Part shown: in pieces, positions 56,840-64,000 of the stretch
Layout: each line of letters opens with the position of its first letter
Position numbering within the stretch: position 1 is the first letter of the stretch
Assembly (NCBI GenBank): GCA_013349615.1
Contig: DUZJ01000002.1
Coordinates: 35,882 to 99,881 of the forward strand
Origin: Planctomycetota bacterium
Lineage (GTDB): Bacteria > Planctomycetota > Phycisphaerae > Sedimentisphaerales > Anaerobacaceae
Length of the DNA: 64,000 nucleotides
Reading direction: 5' to 3'
Notes under the pieces: generated by a model
Told to the model about the DNA's origin: nothing
Database searches by the model: none
The model's input: only the letters and a program-made list of their open reading frames with translations
Program-made: the position numbers and the translations under genes

Positions 56840-58369
56840 ATGAAAAGGATAGAAATTTTGAAAATTTTCGTTTTGGTTTTGGGCCTGATAGTTTGCCCGG
56901 CTGAACTCACCAGGGCAGCTCCAATGGGAACGGTGTTCACCTACCAGGGGCGGCTCCTGGATGCCGATGATGCAGCAGACAGTCTGTATGACTTCGAGTT
57001 TAGGCTCTTCGACGACCCCTGTACAGGCATACAGCAAGGAGGTACGATTGATGTAAACGACCTTGATGTAATCGACGGATATTTTACAGTGGAATTGGAT
57101 TTCGGCGGCGTGTTCAATGGCAACGCCCACTGGCTGGAAATTGCCGTTCGGCCGGGGGAAAGTATCGATGCTAATGATTTTGCCATCTTGATTCCTCGCC
57201 AGGAGTTGACGCCCACGCCATACGCGATTTATGCAAAGGCCTCCGCCCCCGACAACGACTGGTGGCTCGTTTTGAATGATATGTATTCAATACCCTTGGG
57301 TAATGTCGGCATCGGGACGGCGAACCCGGCCTACAAGCTGGATGTTGCCGGTGATATTCGGGCCACAGGGAGTATCTATGGTACTATCGCCGGCACTGTT
57401 GCGAATGCAGATAAGTTGGACGGCTGCCACGAAAGCAGCTTCTTCCAACTGAGTGAGAATGAAATAGTGACAGGCCGGCCCGCTTTCAATGGTGGCACTT
57501 CCGGTTCCAGTCCTCCCTTCTATGTGGACAGCAGCTATGTGGTCAGTGGCCTCAACGCCGATTATCTGGATGGCTTGCACTCATCTTCCTTTGCGACATC
57601 GGGTCACAACCACAACACGCTTTATTATACGCAAGCCGAATCTGATGCGAGGTTCGTTAATGTAACCGGCGACAGCATGACCGGGACTTTGAATGTCAAC
57701 GGAACCGTCTACACCACCCATGATAGCAGCTTTTACGCGGCCTATTTCAATAACGCGGGCACCGGCGACGGCATTCGCGCCTCCAGTAATGCTACAGCAG
57801 AAAATTACGCGGCTGTCTATGCTCAGAATTATGGCACCGGCTCCGGTATTTACGCTTCCAGCACGGGAGGCTATGCGGGATTTTTCAAGGGCGATGTGAA
57901 AGTCGATGGAAATTTAAAAGTTTACGACGGCTTCAATCTGGTACTGGAACTCGGTACCGGCCTTGACTATGCGGAAGGTTTTGATGTCTCCGAGTCCACC
58001 AAGATTGATGCAGGCTCGGTGCTCATCATTGATGCTGATAACCCCGGCAAATTGGCTCTAAGTAATAAGCCCTACGACACAAAGGTCGCAGGTATCGTGG
58101 CCGGCGCCAACGGGATTGGCTCTGGTGTACGTCTGGGAGCAGGGCAGTTTGACTACGATGTTGCCTTGGCAGGCAGAATCTATTGCAAGGTAGATGCGAC
58201 AGAAGCAGGCGTAGAGCCGGGTGATTTGCTCACGACCTGCGCCACGCCGGGCTATGCTATGAAAGCCGCGGATTATGCACGTGCACAAGGCGCTATCTTA
58301 GGGAAAGCAATGGAAAGCCTGGAAAAAGGTCAAAAAGGACAAATATTAGTGCTTGTTACCCTACAGTAA
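56840..58369 (+). CDS. Secreted 509-aa protein with tail-fibre-like C-terminal domain
   Basis: Signal peptide; 'FTYQGRLLDADDAADSLYDFEFRLFDDP...GYFTVELDFGGVFNGNAHWLEIAVRPG'; C-terminal 'LDYAEGFDVSESTKIDAGSVLIIDADNPGKLALSNKPYDTKVAGIVAGANG...GRIYCKVDATEAGVEPGDLLTTCATPGYAMKAAD'. Confidence 0.75.
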   Translation: MKRIEILKIFVLVLGLIVCPAELTRAAPMGTVFTYQGRLLDADDAADSLYDFEFRLFDDPCTGIQQGGTIDVNDLDVIDGYFTVELDFGGVFNGNAHWLEIAVRPGESIDANDFAILIPRQELTPTPYAIYAKASAPDNDWWLVLNDMYSIPLGNVGIGTANPAYKLDVAGDIRATGSIYGTIAGTVANADKLDGCHESSFFQLSENEIVTGRPAFNGGTSGSSPPFYVDSSYVVSGLNADYLDGLHSSSFATSGHNHNTLYYTQAESDARFVNVTGDSMTGTLNVNGTVYTTHDSSFYAAYFNNAGTGDGIRASSNATAENYAAVYAQNYGTGSGIYASSTGGYAGFFKGDVKVDGNLKVYDGFNLVLELGTGLDYAEGFDVSESTKIDAGSVLIIDADNPGKLALSNKPYDTKVAGIVAGANGIGSGVRLGAGQFDYDVALAGRIYCKVDATEAGVEPGDLLTTCATPGYAMKAADYARAQGAILGKAMESLEKGQKGQILVLVTLQ

Positions 58370-58387
58370 GAAAGGTAAGTAACGAAC

Positions 58388-59872
58388 ATGGATAAATTAA
58401 AAAATACAATCCTGATAGCGTTGCTGGTGGCTGTGGGGCTGACAATGCCAACCCGGGCTGAGAAGGCATCTATTGATGAGGCACTGACCGTGGCGAACAA
58501 CTGGATTAACCTGATTATCCAGAAAAAAGGAAGCTGGGGCGATGCCAATACTGCCTATGTGGAAGACATAAAGGAATTCAAGCGTGGCCAGCGGACCCTC
58601 GGTTATTTTTGTAATGTCAAGCCGGTAGGCCACATTGTTCTCTCCCTGCACAAGCAACTGGCGCCGGTAAAGGCGTACTCAGCAACCTGCAACCTGGACC
58701 CAGACTCTGAAGTGGGTATAGCCGAACTCCTGAAAGACTGCATGGAGCGAATCCATAATAGGATTAACGAATGGGCCACGAGGATGAATGCATCGCCTGA
58801 CAAGGTCATGGCGGATATCCTGGAAATCAACTATCGTGGTTCATGGGATGGGCTGAATGTTGATGCTATGTCTTTCCAACAAGAGCTGGATTCTGAGGTT
58901 GAGCTAATGAACTACCAGTCAGGTCAGGTCTTACTAACCTCAAGCTGGCACCAGGGAGACCCCTACAACCGTACCTGCCCGGCGCCACCGAGCGGTGATG
59001 ACTGTACTGCAGCCCACTGTGTTGTCGGCTGCGTGGCTACAGCCGGCGCACAGATTATGCGTTATTGGAATTGGCCGCCTTATGGCGAAGGAATTCCGTA
59101 CGAAGATTTTTATGATTGGGCTAAAATGCCCGACAGAGCCACTGCAAGTTCCTCGACTGACCAGATTAACGCAGTGGCAGAGCTTTGCCGCGAGGTGGGC
59201 CAGGCAGTCGGGATGGATTATTGTGGAGGTGATGGCTGTCAGTCGGCTGCCTATACCTACGATATGGAGGGCGTATTCGAAAATCAGTATCGCTACTCGA
59301 TGGATTGCGCGAGACGGAATCGAACTGACTACACTCCCACAAAGTGGTTCTCTCTCATACAGGGTAATCTCAATGCGAATCGTCCTTTACAATACCGGAT
59401 TTTAAACCACTCTATTGTATGTGACGGATGGCAGATAGTCGGCGTTACCAAACAGTACCACATGAATTACGGATGGGACAACTTCCGCGACACCTGGTAC
59501 ACCCTGGATGCCTTGCATTATCCCGCAGGCGGTGGCGCGAGTGATGAATACCTGCTGGAGAATATCTATCCAAAGCAGTCCTTGCACAGCGTGCTATCCA
59601 GTTCATACACGCGAGATTCGACGTTCTATTATCGTTATTTCAATGTGGATGCTACGGGCACCAGCACAACCTTTGATGGCGGCCAGTACCTGCAGTTTCT
59701 GCCGGACATTACGGTAACCTGTACCAGCACTACCGGTGGCTCCATTCGATTCAATGGTTCGGCTTCCTATATTACAAGACTTTTCAGCCGCGGTGATAAA
59801 GGAAAAGGCGCCCGTCTGTATAGCGGTGGTACCATCAAGCTGAATCGTTTTGGCAGTATCAGATTTGAGTAG
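58388..59872 (+). CDS. C10-family (streptopain-like) cysteine peptidase
   Basis: 'LLTSSWHQGDPYNRTCPAPPSGDDCTAAHCVVGCVATAGAQIMRYWNWP' (Cys region) and 'HSIVCDGWQIVGVTKQYHMNYGWDNFRDTWYTLD' (His/Trp region). Confidence 0.88.
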   Translation: MDKLKNTILIALLVAVGLTMPTRAEKASIDEALTVANNWINLIIQKKGSWGDANTAYVEDIKEFKRGQRTLGYFCNVKPVGHIVLSLHKQLAPVKAYSATCNLDPDSEVGIAELLKDCMERIHNRINEWATRMNASPDKVMADILEINYRGSWDGLNVDAMSFQQELDSEVELMNYQSGQVLLTSSWHQGDPYNRTCPAPPSGDDCTAAHCVVGCVATAGAQIMRYWNWPPYGEGIPYEDFYDWAKMPDRATASSSTDQINAVAELCREVGQAVGMDYCGGDGCQSAAYTYDMEGVFENQYRYSMDCARRNRTDYTPTKWFSLIQGNLNANRPLQYRILNHSIVCDGWQIVGVTKQYHMNYGWDNFRDTWYTLDALHYPAGGGASDEYLLENIYPKQSLHSVLSSSYTRDSTFYYRYFNVDATGTSTTFDGGQYLQFLPDITVTCTSTTGGSIRFNGSASYITRLFSRGDKGKGARLYSGGTIKLNRFGSIRFE

Positions 59873-59939
59873 TGAGGAATCTGCAATGAATAAGTAAGGC
59901 CCGAGTTTTACCGAATATAAGAGAATCAGGAGGAAACAG

Positions 59940-60344
59940 ATGAAGAAGAGAAAAACGATAGCAGGTATAAGTCGGTCAGCCGTTTGGATAATGCTGTTGA
60001 TGATATCTGCTGCCAGTGGCCAATATGAGTTGAGCTGGTACACGATAGATGGGGGCGGCGGGCAGAGCAGCGGTGGAGCATACACACTCACAGGCACAAT
60101 TGGTCAGGCGGATGCGGCCTGGAGCAGCAGCGGCAGCTATGAGCTGCTCGGCGGTTTTTGGCCGGGTGGACCTATCTGCATAGTCGATTTCGAGAGCTAT
60201 GCAAGATTCGCTGAACTATGGCGTGATAGCGGCTTTGACATTGCTGCTGACTTGGACGGTAGCGAACTCGTAGATTTTGGTGACTTAAAAAAGTTTGCTG
60301 ATTTATGGCTGCACTGCTGCCCTGCGGGCTGGCCATTGAAATGA
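59940..60344 (+). CDS. Short secreted dockerin-like protein
   Basis: 134 aa; signal peptide; 'CIVDFESYARFAELWRDSGFDIAADLDGSELVDFGDLKKFADLWL'. Confidence 0.7.
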   Translation: MKKRKTIAGISRSAVWIMLLMISAASGQYELSWYTIDGGGGQSSGGAYTLTGTIGQADAAWSSSGSYELLGGFWPGGPICIVDFESYARFAELWRDSGFDIAADLDGSELVDFGDLKKFADLWLHCCPAGWPLK

Positions 60345-60410
60345 GAGTAAAATCGATAAACAGAAAGGCTGAAGAGTTTAATTAAGTGCCTGGAGTTAGA
60401 TGGATTTTTA

Positions 60411-60439
60411 TTGACTTTTATACTCAAATTTGGTATAAA
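60411..60439 (+). promoter_or_regulatory. Sigma70-type promoter TTGACT-17 bp-TATAAA driving the ncRNA
   Basis: ttgact tttatactcaaatttgg tataaa. Confidence 0.8.
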
Positions 60440-60445
60440 TAATAA

Positions 60446-60685
60446 TGTAGGCTAACCCCTGCAATGCTCGTATAGAGAGTGTGTCTTTAAAAGAACCGAT
60501 ACCCAGTACTCAGGGAAATCAGGCCTTGATGTTTCGGAAATGCCTACTTCGATAGGACTTTCGGACACAAGCAACGATTACCCACTTGGAAGTAAAGGGT
60601 TCTTTTCAGACGCTTTCTTACGGCACCGCAGAGGAAAGCCTCGTATTTAATAAAAGGCCTGTTTATGCAGGCCTTTTATCTTTTT
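60446..60685 (+). ncRNA. Structured small RNA, long-rod architecture; candidate 6S RNA
   Basis: No ORF; own promoter and terminator. Co-axial pairings: GGCU/AGCC; CCCCUGC/GCAGAGG; AGAGAG/CUUUCU; GUGUCU/AGACGC; AAAAGAACC/GGUUCUUUU flanking a ~100-nt interior. 'CCGAUA' and a 3' 'CCCACUUGGAAGUAAAGGGUUC' recall 6S RNA bubble-side elements. Confidence 0.6.
60652..60685 (+). terminator. Rho-independent terminator
   Basis: AAAAGGCCTG-tttatg-CAGGCCTTTT followed by atcTTTTT. Confidence 0.9.
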
Positions 60686-60911
60686 GCGCCTTTTAAGTCT
60701 ATTATAGTGCCAAGGAATATCGGACTATCAAGCTCCCCCAAATCCATGTATGTGCCGCCGAATAATGTACTTACCATTTGCTTTGCTTTTTGGATTTAAG
60801 CCCAAGATTAGATTTGTCGATTAAACAAGTGCTGATGAACAATCTTTTTCTTCAGCTTATGATATTCCTTATTATTTGCAATCAGGAGGCTTGCTTTTTG
60901 GAGAGATAAGA

Positions 60912-63530
60912 ATGCTCGAAGTGCGTAACTTTATGGTTTTGCCGGCACTGCCGGATTCTTTGAAGGAACTTGAGGTTATCGCCGGGAATATGTTTTGGTC
61001 CTGGAATCCGGAGTTTGTAGACCTGTTCAAACGTATTGACGGTAATTTATGGACCTCTTGTGGTCACAATCCGGCCAAATTTCTCGGCAATGTCTCACAG
61101 CAGAGCCTGGAGGCTGTGGCTGAAAATCAAGGTTTTTTGGGTGAGCTGCACCGAGCCGTGGAAAAGCTCAAATTATACCTTGATGGGACAACGTGGTTTG
61201 AGAAAGTTTGTTCAAAACATAGCAAACCGCTTATCGCGTATTTTAGCGCCGAGTTTGGCGTTCATGAAAGCCTGCCTATTTATGCTGGTGGCCTCGGAAT
61301 TCTGGCAGGTGACCACTTAAAGAGTGCTTCAGACCTCGGCGTTCCAATAGTTGGGATTGGCCTTCTGTATCAAAAAGGATATTTCCGCCAGTATTTGAAC
61401 CTTGATGGTTGGCAGCAGGAGGTGTATATCGAGAATGATTTCTATAATATGCCTATCGAGCTCGTTCGCAAAAAGAGCGGCCGGCCGTTAACCATTAGCG
61501 TCGAATATCCGGGCAGAGGTGTGTCGGCCCAGGTATGGTGTGCTTCCATTGGCAGGGTAAAATTATATCTGCTGGATACGAATATACCTGCTAATTCATC
61601 CACAGACCGTATGATTACCGCCAGTCTTTATGGCGGCGACAGTGAGCTGCGAATTCGCCAGGAGATTATGTTGGGCATCGGCGGCTTAAAGGCCCTGACT
61701 GCTATGGGTATTGTGCCTACTGTCTGCCATATGAACGAAGGCCACGCTGCTTTTGTCACACTGGAACGTATCCGACAATTGCGAAGCGAAAAGAATATGA
61801 CTTTTGATGAGGCTCTTGAAGCTACAAAGTCTGCTAATGTTTTTACGATGCATACCTGTGTAAAAGCCGGGCTTGACGAGTTCTCCGTGGGCCTGATGGA
61901 TAAGTATTTTGGCAGTTATTTCCATCACCTCGGGATAAATCGAAAGCGGCTTTTGGCTTTGGGAAGAATACTGCCTGATGACGACATTGAGCCATTTAAA
62001 ATGGCAATTTTGGCATTGAATCTGAGCTGCTATGTTAACGGCGTAAGTAAGTTACATGGGCAAATATCGCGTGAGATGTTTTCAAGTCTTTGGCCTGGTC
62101 TGCCTGTTGATGAAGTGCCGATAAAGTCCATTACAAACGGTGTACACATCCAAAGCTGGATATCTGATGAGATGAACTGTTTATATAAAAGATATCTTGG
62201 TCCAAATTGGTCTGATGTAACTACTGACAAGTCCGTTTGGAATAACATAGAGCAAATTCCCGACGCAGAACTCTGGCGGGCCCATCAACGCTGCAAGGAG
62301 CGGTTGATTGTTTTTGCGCGCAACCGGCTTAAAGCTCAAATGCAGCGGCGAGGTACGTACCATACCGAATTGACCCGGGCTGAGGAGGTTCTCGACCCTG
62401 AGACATTGACCATCGGTTTTGCCAGAAGATTTGCCAGCTATAAAAGAGCAAATCTTTTGCTGAAGGACCCGCAGCGGTTTGTAAGGCTGCTTAGCGACCC
62501 GGCTCGCCCCATCCAGATTATTTTTGCCGGTAAGGCTCATCCGAAAGACGCCGAAGGCAAGGACATTATACGTCAGATTATTCACTTTGCCAAACAGTAC
62601 GACCTGAAACGGCGTATAGTATTTCTGGAAGACTATGATATTGATGTAGCGACAGTCATGGTCCAAGGTGTTGATATTTGGCTAAGCTCTCCTCGTAGAC
62701 CGATGGAGGCCAGCAGCACAAGCGGTATGAAAGCCGCAATTAACGGTGCTTTGAACGTGAGCACTTTAGATGGCTGGTGGTGTGAGGGTTATAAACCCGA
62801 GGTAGGCTGGGTCATTGGTGCTGGTGGATGCTACGAGGATGCCGATTATCAGGATATGGTAGAGTCGAAGGCGATTTATGATATGCTGGAAAGCGAGATT
62901 GTTCCACTGTTTTACACCCGTTCGGCTGATAATTTGCCGCGAGACTGGATACAAAGGATGAAAAATTCTATCAAGTGGATAGTACCCAAATTCAACACAC
63001 ACAGAATGCTTACTGAGTATACGCGAATGTTTTATAATCCGGCTGCGGCCAGATGGCGCTATTTGACCGCCGAGGCCATGTCGCGGGCCAGGGCGCTTTC
63101 GATGTGGAAGTCCAATATGAAAAACGTTTGGACTGAGTTGGCCATTAAAGATGTCCAGATACAGGTTGACAAGGGACAAAATTGCGAGCAGCTTGATTCC
63201 AAACAGCCTCAGCTTAAGCTCGGATCGGAGTTAAACGTCAGGGCCTTGGTTAAGCTTGGAAAGGTCAGCCCGGATGACGTTTCTGTTGAGCTTTATCATG
63301 GCCCTGTGGATACTCGGGGTCAAATCAAGGACGGCTCGGCTGTGAAAATGGACCATAAAGAGCTGACAGAGCAGGATGGAGAACATTGGTTTGTTGGCTC
63401 GATGCCTTGTAGAAAATCCGGTCGGCAGGGCCTTGCTGTGCGGGTCTTGCCAAGAAACGCTGACCTCGTTACCCCCTATGACCTCGGCCTAATCCTTTGG
63501 GAAACAACACCTGCAAAGGTCAATGCGTGA
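60912..63530 (+). CDS. glgP: Alpha-glucan (glycogen/maltodextrin) phosphorylase, GT35 family
   Basis: IAYFSAEFGVHESLPIYAGGLGILAGDHLKSASDLGVPIVGIGLLYQKGYFRQ, HMNEGHAAFVTLERI, ITNGVHIQSWIS, GFARRFASYKRANLLL, SPRRPMEASSTSGMKAAINGALNVSTLDGWWCEGY. Confidence 0.94.
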   Translation: MLEVRNFMVLPALPDSLKELEVIAGNMFWSWNPEFVDLFKRIDGNLWTSCGHNPAKFLGNVSQQSLEAVAENQGFLGELHRAVEKLKLYLDGTTWFEKVCSKHSKPLIAYFSAEFGVHESLPIYAGGLGILAGDHLKSASDLGVPIVGIGLLYQKGYFRQYLNLDGWQQEVYIENDFYNMPIELVRKKSGRPLTISVEYPGRGVSAQVWCASIGRVKLYLLDTNIPANSSTDRMITASLYGGDSELRIRQEIMLGIGGLKALTAMGIVPTVCHMNEGHAAFVTLERIRQLRSEKNMTFDEALEATKSANVFTMHTCVKAGLDEFSVGLMDKYFGSYFHHLGINRKRLLALGRILPDDDIEPFKMAILALNLSCYVNGVSKLHGQISREMFSSLWPGLPVDEVPIKSITNGVHIQSWISDEMNCLYKRYLGPNWSDVTTDKSVWNNIEQIPDAELWRAHQRCKERLIVFARNRLKAQMQRRGTYHTELTRAEEVLDPETLTIGFARRFASYKRANLLLKDPQRFVRLLSDPARPIQIIFAGKAHPKDAEGKDIIRQIIHFAKQYDLKRRIVFLEDYDIDVATVMVQGVDIWLSSPRRPMEASSTSGMKAAINGALNVSTLDGWWCEGYKPEVGWVIGAGGCYEDADYQDMVESKAIYDMLESEIVPLFYTRSADNLPRDWIQRMKNSIKWIVPKFNTHRMLTEYTRMFYNPAAARWRYLTAEAMSRARALSMWKSNMKNVWTELAIKDVQIQVDKGQNCEQLDSKQPQLKLGSELNVRALVKLGKVSPDDVSVELYHGPVDTRGQIKDGSAVKMDHKELTEQDGEHWFVGSMPCRKSGRQGLAVRVLPRNADLVTPYDLGLILWETTPAKVNA

Positions 63531-63571
63531 TACGAAATACGAGTATCAAGTATCGAACACCGAGAATCGAT

Positions 63572-64000
63572 TTATTCATTCTCTTTGTTGTGCAGAAGCT
63601 CATAAACCTCGTCAGACGAAGTTGCCGTCTCAAGCGATTGTCTGAATTGTTCGTCGAGCATAAGTCTGCTTATTCTGGCAAGAGCCTGAATGTGAGGGCC
63701 GGTTTGTTCGGCCGGCGATACCAGCAAGATTATAATTGTTACCGGTTTGCCGTCGACGCTTGCAAAGTCGATTGGTTCGCCTGCGACCCCGAAGGCCATA
63801 ACGAGTTCTTTGACCGCTTTACATTTGCCGTGTGGAATGGCAATTCCGGAGCCAATACCTGTGCTTCGGGTTTGTTCACGCGTAAAAACCGCATCTAAAG
63901 CAACCTTTTTGTCGAGCAGTAATCCGTTAGAGTCCAGCACTTCCACCAGCTCAGTTATTACGGATTCCTTGTCTTTACCTTCCAGTGGAACTATGATGCA
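63572..64000 (-). CDS. PTS IIA (PtsN/fructose-type) domain protein, 5' end outside the window
   Basis: 'VFTREQTRSTGIGSGIAIPHGKCKAVKELVMAFGVAGEPIDFASVDGKPVTIIILLVSPAEQTGPHIQALARISRLM'; frame stays open to the window end (CIIVPLEGKDKESVITELVEVLD). Confidence 0.88.
   Translation of the reverse strand, partial: CIIVPLEGKDKESVITELVEVLDSNGLLLDKKVALDAVFTREQTRSTGIGSGIAIPHGKCKAVKELVMAFGVAGEPIDFASVDGKPVTIIILLVSPAEQTGPHIQALARISRLMLDEQFRQSLETATSSDEVYELLHNKENE

Noticed and set aside
1-64000. tRNA, rRNA, insertion sequence, integrase or prophage genes
   Set aside because: None recognised: no tRNA-like cloverleaf/TPsiC box in the intergenic gaps and no transposase or integrase motifs in the ORFs.

Overview
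The window looks like a Planctomycetota (Phycisphaerae-like) chromosome segment; this is inferred from protein style only. From left to right it contains: (1) a 15 kb ORF, open at the left edge, encoding a >5000-aa secreted multi-module parallel beta-helix protein with a dockerin-like EF-hand segment and FN3-like tail; (2) an aroA - sulfatase (frameshifted) - aroC cluster on the minus strand; (3) minus-strand secreted proteins with dockerin-like C-termini (GH43-like propeller, metallophosphoesterase, S8-like protease); (4) a pyrimidine cluster pyrR-pyrB-[decayed hicBA-like remnants]-pyrC-NYN, then nifJ; (5) a polyQ lipoprotein and an 872-aa protein ending in two pseudopilin-like globular domains; (6) an exosortase/exopolysaccharide locus (Wza-like, exosortase, EpsI-like, giant TPR protein, Wzc-like kinase, sugar epimerase); (7) a PD-(D/E)XK-like protein, an orphan HicB, a PEGA lipoprotein, a VOC protein, an enolase-superfamily enzyme and pheT; (8) a secreted trio including a C10 (streptopain) peptidase; (9) a complete small-RNA transcription unit (promoter, long-rod RNA, terminator), possibly 6S RNA; (10) glgP and the 3' part of a PTS IIA gene. 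The most unusual signals are: palindromic repeats inserted in frame inside aroA and the wza-like gene; a lipoprotein signal peptide encoded by two 7-bp microsatellites; a chorismate synthase lacking the GESHG histidine; a metallophosphoesterase whose only well-placed start is ATC; TAG at apparent Trp positions in two decayed small genes; and beta-propeller domains inserted into beta-helix loops. All calls come from reading the sequence and the ORF track; no database search was run.
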